A stretch of 64,000 nucleotides of DNA from Cannabis sativa (lineage: Eukaryota; Streptophyta; Magnoliopsida; Rosales; Cannabaceae). Location: positions 69,398,600 through 69,462,599 of the forward strand of contig NC_083602.1 of the NCBI RefSeq assembly GCF_029168945.1, given 5' to 3'. Positions 11,678-24,166 of the stretch are shown here, piece after piece; positions within the stretch are counted from its first letter, which is position 1; every line of letters starts with the position of its first letter. Under the pieces are notes generated by a model. The model was not told the origin of the DNA and searched no databases. It saw nothing but the letters and a program-made list of their open reading frames with translations. Both the position numbers and the translations under genes were made by a program.

Positions 11678-14340
11678 AACTCCCACTTGCACTAATATAA
11701 AACAAAAAGTGCGTTTCAAATAATCTCAACACCTTGATATACAAATCAAGTGTAGTAGTAGTAATCTCCTCGTAATAGGATCTGAAAGGTTGAATTAACC
11801 ACAACCTTTTCTCCACCATTACTCTTCCTTAATCACAAAATCATTGATAATGTGAAATTCCTCTCTATATGTCTACTCTCTTGGGATACTGGATTCTATA
11901 CCTTTGGCAACTACTTTTGGTTAATCAGGAAATTAACACTAGTAGTTTAAGGCAATTTGGAATGGTGCCAAAGATGTATAGAACTTTCCTTAGACTGAAT
12001 AAGTACCTTTCCCGCAGCTTTAACATTCGCCTCTCTACTAGACCTAGAGACTTCGAGATAGGTTTTTACACTTCTCCAAAATCACTATTCCACCCCCAGA
12101 GTAACCACCATCTTATCAGAAAGATTTACTAGCACAAAGGCAAATTTCGAAATCTGATATGGTGTAGTCTAAGAGTTTTAAACACACCCTTATAGACTAA
12201 CATATAGTTCCTCTTCTTAATCTTGAAATTTACTTGATTGTCTTCCACTCATTACTCCCACTCAACAGCAGGTGTCTGGTCTAAGGCATACAAAAGCATA
12301 TCTAAGACCTCTCACTGTTGATATAAGAAATTCTTTCATGGCTTTATCTTTTCTGGAATAGTTGAAACTTTTCCTTAGATAAATAAAATCTATACCTTAG
12401 AAGTTGTGAAGCTTCTATAGATTGCCATTAGAAAGAAAATGCTTTAGCATCTTACTAAAGTAAGTTGCTTGCATTAGAGTAAGTAATTACCAGGTATACC
12501 ACAAGCCATAGGTTTAGATAAACTCAAACCTATAATACTAGGAACAGGAAGTTTTGTTAAGTCCATTGAATAGACTTATAAACGAAATTTCCTTTTATGT
12601 CCTTGTAATAGAAAACTTTAGGTTATTCCATGTGAATGGATTAAACCATAGTTCTATTGGCTTTTCTTCTTAGTTTCTTATCTTGACAATCCATTACTTG
12701 TTTAAACTCACAATGGATTTTAATCACTAGTGTCTCCCAAGTCATAAGAAGGTGAATTCCTAGAAACTCTCCCACTACAACAAGGCACCGTGAATTATGT
12801 CTAAGAAAACTAAATGGTATTAACCTCTTTGGTTGTGACAAGACAACAGAGGCAGTGGGATCATCATACGTTATATAAGATGATAGAACACTTTTGGAAT
12901 CAAGAATTAAATATCTCCTTTATTTGCTACTTGTTTTTCAGACTTAGTCATTTTCTTAGAAAAGTAGTATTTGTTTGAACAAACACTTTCTTATCTATTG
13001 ACTATGGGATGGTCCACCCCTAATCACTTAGAATAGCTAACAAACCATGGTTAACAGTTCTAGCCTTTCTTAAGATTTTGATTAGGTCATCCATGAATCT
13101 AGTAATGATTTACACGAAGTATACAACCATTACATCATTCTGAAATTGTATTACCATAGAAGGATTTAGGCAACGACTAGTAACTAATCATCAACATGCA
13201 ACTCGAAATTTCTGGGGAGGTAAGTTTGGATATAATTCAAAAATCAATTTAATGATCTTTGAACTGCATATCTACTAACTATCTCCACCCCTATCAGTTC
13301 GCAAGATCTTTAACCACTTACCTTAATGGTTTTAACCATTGCTAGATATTAATGAAATTTTTCAAACATTTCAAATTTCTTTGCTAAAAGGTATAATCTA
13401 GAGTGATCGTTTTAAGAATACAACGAAAAACTCATATCCACCCCTGAATGTACATCCATCTGCGAATGAGATGAACTACTTTCAGTGGATATAGGCATAT
13501 TAACTCTTTGCAGAGATTGATCTTGTCAAATCCACTATGAACAAGATACAAATGCCATAGATTAAGAAAAATGTGGTTGTGTCGTTTTGATGACTTAGGT
13601 ATAGTTACATCAAAGAGTTCTTAGAATACTGCAAGTGGATCCTGGTCACAGAATACCTAACTCATATTCCATACAGTTTTAATCCATTAATAAAAGATGG
13701 ATATTAAACACTTGAGAAAGTGTAAGCTTGTATTGTATTCGGAATTAGAAATATAAGAAAATTTCTGTTTGGATTCTAAAATTAAAGTCAAAGACTTAAA
13801 TTCAACCAAATATAATGAGTAATTCTTTCTTGGACCAGCACTACTAATATAACTCTAAGTCTGATTTGCCCATACAAGTAGGAGATTTCTAAGATTGAGG
13901 ATTTATATCAATTGGGAATAGAATTTCGGGATTATAATCATAAGCGTCATTTAATTTCTTAAGAGAAAATATAATGACATGAAATGATTTATATCCATTC
14001 ATCCAATGATATATTATGAAGCTAATTCGAAATGAATAAGCTAAGAGGAATTAGGATAATTTCATTTATAAATAAGAATCCAACGATGCTTCGATTAGCG
14101 AAAGACATAGTAATCTTATTTATGTAATCTTCTTGTTTCATATTGTAAAAATACTAGTCTAAGGTGTCATCAATTGATGAACAGCTAGATGTTGCATATA
14201 CAATATTTATCTTTCGAGATCTTACACTATTATGTATGTCTAATGGTGAAAATCCATTAGGGATTTATCTCATTAGAAAAACAAACATGTTAGACCAACA
14301 ATGAAGATTCGAAATTAAACTACAACTTAATAACAGAAAA
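11678..14340 (-). pseudogene. Stop-riddled copia pol relic of element B
   Basis: Read on the minus strand, this aligns by eye with the relics of C (35461-38064) and D (50607-53290). The order is integrase-end DRGGE-like block (about 13290), the linker before RT (the frame at 12641-12841 ends with 'QVMDCQDKKL', recalling copia EAMD..DK.LW) and a copia RNase H end near 11900-12260. Integrase ahead of RT is the Ty1/copia order. Stops and small indels occur every few dozen codons. The same defects recur in C and D, so most predate the individual insertions. Confidence 0.75.
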
Positions 14341-17300
14341 TAACATGGTTCAATATAAATTCATACACAATTCAGAAATTATAAACATATAGCAAGTAGG
14401 AATGACAAGTGAAAATACTAAAACTTACAATCCTAAATAATTTCCAAGGTTTTTCAACAAGCGATACGATTAATCCCGTTTAGGCGAGAGTCAAAGCATC
14501 ATCCATTGAATGAGTTGCCGCCTCATCTAAAATGATAACCATTCTAGCAACCTTTTATTCGATCAAGATTGGAATTCAACGTTGTCCCGTTTAGGCGAGA
14601 GTCAAGGCAATTCTATCTTATGAGCTTCCACCATTGTTTCATAATTTGCAAGTCAAGTATGGTCGCCACCATTAGGGTGATCCATACCATACAAAACACT
14701 TACAAACTACTTATCATGCGAGGTTAAACGGTGCGAAATTGCTAATGAACGTTCCTCCATTAGGGAGGATTACTCACTAAAACAAACGCGGTGTAAAACC
14801 CACAATGGAGATCGAATGTCTCTTGATAATAAAGCTCATTATTTAAAAAGAGTTGTATTTTCTTTTATTCTCTTTATTTATTCTATTTATTTTAAATATA
14901 TATTTATTTAATTAAAATTTCCAATTTAGAATGAAAAATTCTAAATATAAATTTTAATTTAATATTTAATAAATTTTACTTAGATGGATATGAAAATAAC
15001 ATGAATTATTTCCATCTTAGTAATAATTTCCAATAAATATTTAGAAAAAATATTTAAGTTGTTACAAAATTAATTTAAATTAATTTACAACTCAAATTTA
15101 ATTTTCTATAAATATATATTGCATTTCGAAAAATTAAAGTATATAAGAATACAATTTTCGAAAAATGCATATTAAAATAAAAAATAAATCCTGGAAAAAT
15201 TATTCTAATTTAATGTGGGCCCAAAATTAATTAATAAAATTAATTTACAACAAAAAATATAATTTTCCTATTTAATTAAATATATAAGAAAAATTTCAAA
15301 TATTTAAGTATGATGATGAAAATCAACTTAAATATTAATTTTCTATTTAATTAAATACACTAAAAAAAAATACTTCAAGCAAAAATATCACCTATCTAGA
15401 TTTTCCTTTGACTAATTAATTCAATTTCTAATAATATACTTTAATTCAATTTATTTTAAATTAATCAATAAATGAAAAAATCATTGATTTAAGTTGATCC
15501 AAGAATTAATTAAAATAAATAATTAATTTACAACTTAATCTATTTTTCAAGATAAAATTCGAAATTCTAGCATTTAAGAAATGCAATTTCGAAAATTGAT
15601 TAATAAAATAAAGAAAAAATATATTTTGAAAATTATTTAAATTTAGTTGAAAAATTAAATTTCAACTAAAAATAATTTTCTATTTAATTAAATGTCATGA
15701 AAAAGAAATATTTAAGTATGATGATAAAAATCAACTTAGATATTTAATTTTCAAATTAATTAAATGTATTAAATTCAAGAAATAAATAATTAAGTGTAGA
15801 GAAGGCTTAATTATTAATTTCTAGTTTAATACTAGGAAAAATATACTTAAAATAAATTGTACCAAAATTAATTAAATAATTAATTTCACAATTTATAATA
15901 TTTTCCTATTTAATATTAGAAATAATAATTAGTCTAGAAATAAGCTAGAAAATATCTTATTTGACTAAGTATCTTTTCCACAAAATTTGAAAAAATATCT
16001 AATTTAGGTTGTATTAGAAAAAATCTAGAACCTAAATATTTTTCAAATTTAAATTTAATTAAATATCAAAAATTAAGTTGTAACCACTTAATTTGAAAAT
16101 ATTCCATTTTAAGTTAATATTCGAAAAGATATTAACTTAAAAAAAATATCTAAAGAATCTTAATAACCAATGCCTAAAATTCCTCAACTTAATTTTGAAA
16201 TTTTGAATTCAAAAGATATTCAGATTTAAGTTGGTTAGTTGAAGATAACTAAATATCAACTTAAATAGGAATATTTAATGAAAAATTTAAATTAAGTTCC
16301 GTAAAGAATGTTTAGATGGTTATAATTCTATATTTAATTAAATACAAGAAAATACATATAGTTTAGCTTAGAATAAAAAATTCTTTAAACTATATTTTTC
16401 TTAAATTAATTTCAAAATAAATGAAATTAATTATGTTGCTAATCAATTTTATTAGGTTAAACTAGTGTAATTAACCTAGTACAGTCATTCAAATCAGGCA
16501 AATGGGCATTCACAATTGGGGTAGTTTGTGTGAGGGGGTGCTGGGTTCAGTATGTCGTACCCACTTCTATGGCTCCCAACTCTCACACAAGGCCCAAAAG
16601 AGAGGAATTTAACCTTAATAAGAACAACTGTTATTAATTGAATAGGCCCAAAAACTAAATGGGCCTAAATAAATTCTATCAATAACTATGATAATTTATT
16701 TTAGCAACCACAACCTATATGCATCTATAATAAAATTAAACACATAGGCTCACACAGGCACACTTTGGATGGGTCCTATCATGTTGCTAGGTCATACACA
16801 GATGAAAGAAGATTGTAAATATACCTGTTACAAATTATTAACTTGAAAAGTAACCATGGCTATTTGCAATCAAGTAATAATAGGTTTTAAAAACTTACAC
16901 ACAAGCTAAAACCACATACTCCTGCAACAAGGTTAGCTGGATAGTTGGAAGTAGGATTTATTTAATTTTAAATTAAATATTTAATTTCGAAAATATTTAA
17001 TTAAATAATAATAATAAAAAAATCGAAAAATTTAAAAAAAATTTGAAAAATTCGAAATTTAAAAAAAAATAATTTAAAATTAAACCTACAATTTTTGAAA
17101 AATTAGGTTTCAACCAACCTAAATATCATTTCAAAAATTTGCTAACTACTTTTAAATTTTAAATGTTATTTTATAAATAAAAATTAAATAAAAAATTAGA
17201 AAAGATAAATAAATATCTTTTTCAAATTTTAAATGTAATTTAAATAAATAAAATAACAAAATTTAAAAAATTAGCAAAATATCTTACATCTATTTAAAAT

Positions 17301-18051
17301 TACATGATTATAAATATCTTATTTTAAATTTAAATAAGGTCAAAATATCTAAAAAGATTTAAAAAAATCTTAAAAGATAAGATATTATTAAAAAAAAATA
17401 TCTTAAAAGATAAGATATTTTTAAAATATCTTAAAAGATATTATAAATATCTTAAAAGATATTATAAATATCTTATAAAATCTCACCTTAAATTTAAAAA
17501 AAAAAATATAATCAAATTTAAAAATAAGATAGATTTTTTAAGCAAAAAGATAAATACTAATTCTATTCAAATTCAAATTACACTAATATCTTGAATTAAA
17601 TTAAAAAAAAAATAAATTAATTCAAAATGATAATTAGAATTGAATTAGGAATAGTAATAGTATATATACAAAACCATACAAAAATTGGAAGTTAATTCCA
17701 TGAAAAAGTATGAAAAATTGAAGAAAAATGAAAAAATTCGAAACTGTACGGACAATTCTGCGATCAACGAGAAAATATCAAGACAAAATTCCGATTTTGT
17801 CAAATCTTCAAAAAATCATAACTAATTCAAATAAAATCCAAATTGAGTTCTGTAAAAAGCTAACTTGCTTAATTTTTTCCATACTATCCAATAAAAATAA
17901 TTCCAGAAACGAAATCACAATTATTTTTCACGAAAATTTCACAAACATCAATCAATCATCAAATAACACTCAATACAACATGATACCATCCAAAGAACAT
18001 ACAAACAATCGTTTTAAAGTCCAAATTTCTTGCAAGTAAATCAATTACCAT
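14341..18051 (-). other. AT-rich leader of element B
   Basis: Non-coding, about 3.7 kb. Two minus-strand copies of the 'gactctcgcctaaacgggac' motif are at about 14478-14500 and 14586-14608. The 'gggttcagtatgtcgtaccc' island is near 16542. Near 17340-17480 there are repeats of AAAAGATAAGATAT type. A GACAAAA/TTTTGTC hairpin lies at 17782-17800, about 250 bases from the primer site. Confidence 0.7.
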
Positions 18052-18064
18052 GGCTCTGATACCA
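18052..18064 (-). other. Primer binding site of element B (canonical initiator tRNA-Met)
   Basis: The minus strand reads TGGTATCAGAGCC two bases inside the LTR at 18067. This is the standard plant copia priming site. Confidence 0.92.
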
Positions 18065-18066
18065 GT

Positions 18067-19957
18067 TGTTGGAAATTATTTTACCAGGATCTTAGATCTA
18101 CTCACAAGTATGTTTATTAACATCCTAAATAAGAACTTTCTAAAACGATAAATTAAACACATATAAAGTTTAAGAAACCTTACATTGGGTGCAGCGGAAT
18201 ATAATGACTCCTTCCGTTCAGATATCTAGCCCTTGATTCCTTTTCGTAGCGAGCATTATCAATATCTGAACCTGGATCTCTTTCTCTGAATCTTTGATGC
18301 TGAATCTCCTTTGCTGATGATCTTTCTTCACGATCTTCCTCACTATGATTGAGGTATCACTTGATGTGTGTGGGCACTACTCTAATCACTAAGGATTTCG
18401 AAATTCTAAGGAAGAAGAGAGAGAGTGGTCAGCTAAAGATAGGGAGAGAGAAGGCTCAGTTTTTTCTGATTCAGAAAGTCTGAAGAAAAGTGTAATTTTC
18501 CTGAAGCCTTCACTATCTATTTATAGCATTCCACTAGGGTTAGATTTAAATTATATGGCATTAAAATAATGAAAAAATCAATTTAAAATATACATATAGG
18601 TGGCCGGCCATACATAAGTGGATTGGGCCTTGGGTTTTGCAATTTTGCAATTTTACCACCTTTTGTATCTGATTTTCTCAAAAATGCCAATTTCCTAATT
18701 CAAACATTTAAATGCCAATTCTAACTATTTAATAACTATAAATAATTATTAAATAATATTGTCATTTATCATATTTATTAATTGAACCATACAAAGTATC
18801 ATAATTAACAAATATGCCCCTATAAACTCTTTCTTTACAATTTCGCCCTTACTTAGTGAAAAATTCACAAAAAGACATAGTCTAATTTGAGAATTATAAT
18901 TGATTAATCAAAACCAATTACATGAGTCTTACAAGCAATATTATCTCAACTAGTGGAGGGACCATGGGTCTATATAACCAAGCTTCCAATAAGTAGATCA
19001 AGAATTTAGCACTAAAATTCACTAACTTATTAATTCTTCGTTGAATCCACGCATAGAACTTAGAATTGCACTCTCAGTTATATAGAATGCTCTATATGTT
19101 CCACCATATAGACACATCATTAGTTATCCATTGTTATAATCTTAATTTGATCAATGATCCTCTATATGAATGATCTACACTGTAAAGGGATTAAATTACC
19201 GTTACACCCTACAATGTATTTATTCCTTAAAACACTTGACCCCGTATAAATGATATTTCAGCTAATGTGAAATGAGTACTCCACCATTTATATTCGTTTG
19301 GTCAAGCTCGAAGGAGATCATCCTTTGCTTACTATTCGCCAGATAGAAGCTATAGATTCCATGTTTATGATAGCGCTCCCACTCAATTGCACTACCGTGT
19401 TCCCAAAAAGTACGTATCACCCTCACCAAAAGGTAGGCTTAACTAACAATTCAAGGAACACGAATAGCCTTTCAAGATTAAGCCTAATCATAACAGGATT
19501 AAGATCATTTGATCTAGGATCAACTAGGCGATATTGACTTGAATAGATTTTACGGTAAGTTTAATTAAATCTAAGTCAAAGTTCAATGTCGGTCCCTTCC
19601 GATGCATACTCCATGCATCCAACCTGAGCTTTACTTTAACCAATGTTCTTGAAAGAACATAGCACTTCTCCAAATGCAAGTAAACTCTGTTGTAGATTAT
19701 CATATCAGTAAAACCCTGTGTCTGATAAATCTAGGAAACTTTATTCACATAGTCATGTTTACTTTCCAATGTGTTGACGGCACAATAAACAGGATCAAGT
19801 ATGTGAAAAGGGTTTCAGATGAATTCATACATTATGTACATATAATCATGAAATAAATCATGTGAACCATGCAACATTAAATGTTATTTCTGATCTATAT
19901 TAATAAGTAAATCTGATTATATTGAAATGAGTTTTATTTAGGGCATAAAACCCAACA
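18067..19957 (-). repeat. 5' LTR of element B
   Basis: Near-identical to 9786-11677. It ends at the TTTAT target duplication, and its TATA motif lies in the same relative place as in the other LTRs. Confidence 0.93.
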
Positions 19958-19962
19958 TTTAT

Positions 19963-20669
19963 ATGTCTAATTAATAATTAAATTAAATGACAATATTATT
20001 TAATAATCTATTTTAGTTATTAAATAATTAGTTTTGGCATTTAAAAGGTTAGAATTGGAAAATTGACGTTTTTGAGAAAATAGAAATAAAATTTGATAAA
20101 ACTGCAAAATCAAGTGGGGCCCACTACTACACCTTGGCCGGCCACTTATTGTGGAGTTTCAAATTGATTTTTTCATTACTTTAATGCCAAATAATTCCTA
20201 ACCTAAACCTAGTAGTTGCCTATAAATAGAAAGTGATGGCTCAGTCAAATTATAAGTTTTCACAAGCTTTTCTGACAGAAATTTCTCTCTTCAGAAAAAC
20301 TGAGCCTTCCCCACTTTCTATACTTGGCCGAAACCCTCTCTTCTCTTTTCCCTTCATCAATTTCGACCCTAGTGAAAGAGTAAGTGCCCACACACAGCAA
20401 GCAGTAACTCAATCATAGATTGGAAGACTGTGAAGGATCAAACTTGAAGAAGAAGGACATTCGGGCTCAGATCTTGATTATACTCTGCTACAGAAAGGAT
20501 ACAAGGGTTAGAGATCTGAGCGGAAGGAGACATTAATTCCGCTGCATCAATGTAAGGTCTTCTTAACTTTATATGTGTTTAATTTATCGTTTTAGAAAGT
20601 TCATATTTAGGGTGTTTAAACAACATACTTGTGAGTAGATCTAAGATCCTGGTAAAATAAATTCCAACA
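19963..20669 (+). repeat. 3' LTR of element A, second part
   Basis: Continues the LTR of A after removal of B. It matches 1398-2104 and ends in TTCCAACA at 20669. The duplicated target of A (CGCTG) follows at 20670. Confidence 0.92.
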
Positions 20670-22096
20670 CGCTGATCATAGGTATGGAATCTATAGCTTC
20701 TATAAGTATTTAGAAGTGAAACGATGATTTCCTTCGAGCTTGGCCGAATAGAGACAAATGATTGAGGCCTCATTTCAGTAATTATATTAGTTTACTGAAG
20801 TATCATTTATATGTAGCTAAGTGTTTTAAGGATAAAATACATTGAAGGGTAGAACGGTAAATTTGTCCATATTCAGTGTAAATCATCTATAGAGGATCTT
20901 TGACTATTAAGATTGTAACAATGGATAATTAACGTATCTATATCGTGATACATATAGAGCGTTCTATATAATTAAGAATGCTATTCAATTCTAAATCTAT
21001 AGTGGCGCAAGGCAGAATTAATAAGTTAAAGAATTTACTTGGTAAATTTTAGATCTACTTATTGAAAGCTCGGTTATATAGGCCCATGGTCCCCTCACTA
21101 GTTGAGATAATAATGCTTTCAAACTCAGTTAATTGATTTTAATTAATCAATTATAATTCTAAAATTAGACTATATCTTATTTGTGAATTTTCACTAAGCA
21201 ATGGCTTAATTGTGGAAAAAAAAAGAAGTTTTGAGGTCAATTTGTTAATTAAGAGACTTTGTATGGTCTAATTAATAAATAATATAAATGACAATTTTAT
21301 TTGATAATTAATTATAATTATTAAATAAATAGTTTTGGCATTTATAGGATTGAATTAAAAAAATATGGTATTATTGAAAGAAGAATAAGTGGTTGAAAAA
21401 AGTGACAAAATTATAACTAGAGATTGGTCATTTGTATTGGTCGACCCTAGTGTTGAATTTTTTCCCAATATTTTATTATTTTTTAATCCATATAATTCAG
21501 CCCTAAGCCCTAGTTAAAACACTATAAAAGGAACATGATGCTCTCATCTCATCCTCTTGTCAACTTGACTATTCAACCTACCAATTCTAGTTTTCACTCT
21601 CTGACAACTTGTAGAAGAGAGACACCTTTAATATTGATTTCAAACCTCCTTCATTGTTCAAATCTCCTCTTGTCAACTTGACTATTCAACCTACCAAATC
21701 TAGTTTTCACTCTAACTGACAACTAGTAGATGAGAGACACATTCAATAGTGATTTCAAACCTCCTTCATTGTTCATTCAATTTGAAACCTTGAGTGAAAA
21801 AGTTTCATGCCTACACATAGCAAGTCAAGTACTCAATCATAGTGAGTAAGACGGTGGTAACCAAACCCGAATGAGAAAAAGAGATCCAGGTTCAGATCTT
21901 GATAATGCTCTACGATAGAAAAGAATCAAGGGCTAGAGATCTTGAACGGAATGAGTCATTATATTCCGCTACAACCAATGTAAAATTTTTTTAAACCCTT
22001 ATGTGTTTAATTTTATTGTTTTAGAGATATTCATATTTAGGATGTTAATCAACATACTTGTTAGTAAATCTAGATCCTGGTAAAATATTCCCAACA
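20670..22096 (+). mobile_element. Ty1/copia LTR, outer element O, right part
   Basis: Continues the LTR interrupted at 207 and ends in TTCCCAACA at 22096. It belongs to the same family but is more diverged than A to D. Two similar segments containing 'cttgtcaacttgactattc' (about 21556 and 21670) show an internal tandem duplication of about 115 bp in the transcript leader. No primer binding site follows at 22097, so this is a solo LTR or the 3' LTR of an element extending off the left edge. Confidence 0.85.
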
Positions 22097-22590
22097 TATA
22101 GAACACTCTCCATGTTCCACGATATAGATACGCTATGAATTATCCATTGTTATAGTCCTAATAATCAATAATCCTCTATAAATGATCTACATCGAGTATG
22201 GATAAATTTACCGTTCCACCATTCAATGTATTTTAGCTACCTATAAATGATATTTCAGTAAATTAATACAATTACTGAAATGAGTACTCTGCCATTTATC
22301 TCTATTAAGCCAAGCTCGAAGAAAATTATCATTTCACTTCTATTTATTTATAGAGGTTATAGATTTTGTATCCATGATTAGCACTCTCACTCAACTGAAC
22401 TACCATGTCCTTAATTTGTATGTCACGAGAAGAATCAATTGGTCGACTTTAACGAACAAATTGAAGAACATAAATAATACAACTGAACTAGAACCTAACC
22501 ATCTCAGGATTGAGATCATTTGATCTAAGATCAACTAGGTGATATTGTTTTATATAGATATTACGATAAATTTATGATATCTTATCCAAG
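22097..22590 (-). mobile_element. Copia LTR fragment P, reverse orientation
   Basis: Matches the middle of the family LTR on the minus strand, including the blocks seen at 19100-19560 in element B ('gatgatctac', 'gtgagtactcc', 'gatcatttgatctaggatcaactagg'-like words with changes). It is the oldest and most diverged member here. Element O is inserted in it at 22096/22097, and similarity fades at about 22590, before the LTR start. Confidence 0.7.
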
Positions 22591-24166
22591 TTAAAACTAA
22601 TTAAGCAATTTAAAAAATTATTTATTTATTATTAAAAAATCCATTTAGATATAAGAAAATACATTAAAAATTCAATTTTTGTGAAAATTAAATATTACAA
22701 GAACAACTTTGAGTCTATTTTATTTTCTCTAACATTCTAAATTTGTTTAAGTAAACATAACACTTTTTCTAGTTTAATTTATAACTTTTTTCTAAAATAA
22801 GTTTATATTTTTGCTAAATTTTTAATAATTTTTAAAATATGAATTTATAAATATAAATAATCTTGATTTTTTATTCAAAAAAACTCGCTTAAATCATTTG
22901 TTGGATTTCAACAATTTTGATTTGATTTTGTAAGATAAGTGTTTGTAAATAAAAAAAAAATTCAAAATATTTTTTTAGGAATAATTTAAATTTTTTAAGT
23001 AAATTTACTATTTTTTTTAATAATTTAATAATTTATTTTTTTTTTTGGAAAATAAATTTAATATTTTTATTAAATTTTATATAATTTTTTTTCAAAATTA
23101 ATAAAACATTATAATTTTTAAAAGAGGTTAAACTTTTATTTGGGCAAAAATTTAGGGGATAAATATATTAATTTTTAACAATAAAAGAAACAGAAATTAA
23201 CAAAAAAAATATAATTATGTAACTATTATATTTTAGAAAAAATTATAACAAGTCATTTATTTTAAGAGGCATGATCAAGCATTGCTGAAAATTCAGGGGA
23301 CAGCAGATTATTCTTATATTTAGATATTTAACATATATATATAAAAAAATAAAAAAAAGATAAATAAATAAAAAAGAAGAAAAGTAGTGTGAAAAAAAAA
23401 AAAAAAAGAACAAGAGAAGCTAACTGAAAAGAGAGAAAGTTGTATCAAAAAAAAAAAGAAAAGAAAAGAGAGAAAGAAAGTAAAAAAATAATAAAAAAAA
23501 AAAAAAAAAAACAAGTCACAAGAATAAAAGAAAACAAAAAAGAAATCATGCTTGAAGAAAAAATAATCAAGATAAAGAATAAAGAGAAAAAAGGACAGAA
23601 AAGAAAAATTGTGTCAATAATATACATACTAAGTGTAAAAACTCCATTATAAAACCACTAGTGTCGGCCCAACCTAAGGAACACGTCTAAGGAAACACGG
23701 CCACAATGGGGGACCTCCAAACCATGTAAATGCACATCTCAAACCCAATTAGCACTGGTAGTAAAAAGAATAACGCATACGCACCAACCCACCAAGGCAA
23801 GCATATCAGTTTGTCAATAAACCAAAAATATGAAACAAAAGAAAGCAGATACATGCATCATCACTATGCCACTATTACATCAAATTACATGTGAATCATC
23901 TACTTTTAAACATCATTTTTTGAGCCTGAAATCCTAAAAAAAATTGGCTCCTCTAAACATTGATTCTCAAACAGCTCTTCACCCCATTTTTTCTTTTTTC
24001 GTTCAAACAAATGTGGGGCACAATCACGAGTCACCATGATGCTTTTCACTGCGAAAGCAATCTCTCTTCTCCCATATCATTTGACTCATCTCAACTTGTC
24101 CAAATCTTGGAACTTTACTTGGGTTTGTGTTTTGGGCAAATTCCTTTCCATTTTAACTGATTTTAA
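22591..24166. other. AT-rich intergenic DNA downstream of the PWWP gene
   Basis: No gene or recognisable element from 22591 to about 23340; it is A/T-rich with homopolymer runs. From about 23640 to 24166 the base composition becomes more ordinary. This part probably holds the 3' UTR and terminator of the minus-strand gene ending at 24167, but no single polyadenylation site could be chosen. Confidence 0.5.
23338..23610. repeat. Purine-only low-complexity tract
   Basis: About 270 bp in which the plus strand is almost entirely A and G, including several A runs of 10 to 19. Open frames on either strand here are Lys-rich or Phe-rich artefacts of composition. Confidence 0.8.

Larger units (their letters stand above)
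9786..19957 (-). mobile_element. Ty1/copia element B (minus strand), nested in the LTR of A
   Basis: Complete 10,172-bp element flanked by an exact TTTAT duplication (9781-9785 and 19958-19962). LTRs are 1892 bp (9786-11677) and 1891 bp (18067-19957). By eye I found about 15 to 20 differences between them, near 1%, so insertion was recent. Reading on the minus strand, the order is 5' LTR, canonical primer binding site, AT-rich leader, pol relic, polypurine tract (complement of 11680-11690) and 3' LTR. There is no intact protein: gag is not recognisable and pol is full of stops. Mobilisation must have relied on proteins supplied in trans. Confidence 0.95.
208..20669 (+). mobile_element. Ty1/copia element A, split by nested element B
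   Basis: Complete LTR retrotransposon bounded by TGTTGGG and TTCCAACA. It consists of a 5' LTR (208-2104), primer binding site, long AT-rich leader, gag relic, shortened pol relic, polypurine tract (8582-8592) and a 3' LTR (8595-9785 plus 19963-20669). The 3' LTR totals 1898 bp against 1897 bp for the 5' LTR once the nested element is removed. It is inserted in the LTR of element O, with flanking TGCTG (203-207) and CGCTG (20670-20674), a 5-bp duplication with one later change. A is the only copia copy here with a recognisable gag. It cannot be autonomous because most of integrase and reverse transcriptase is missing. Confidence 0.92.

Noticed and set aside
23320..23652. Lys-rich plus-strand and Phe-rich minus-strand open frames
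   Set aside because: They arise from a purine-only low-complexity tract and have no protein features.
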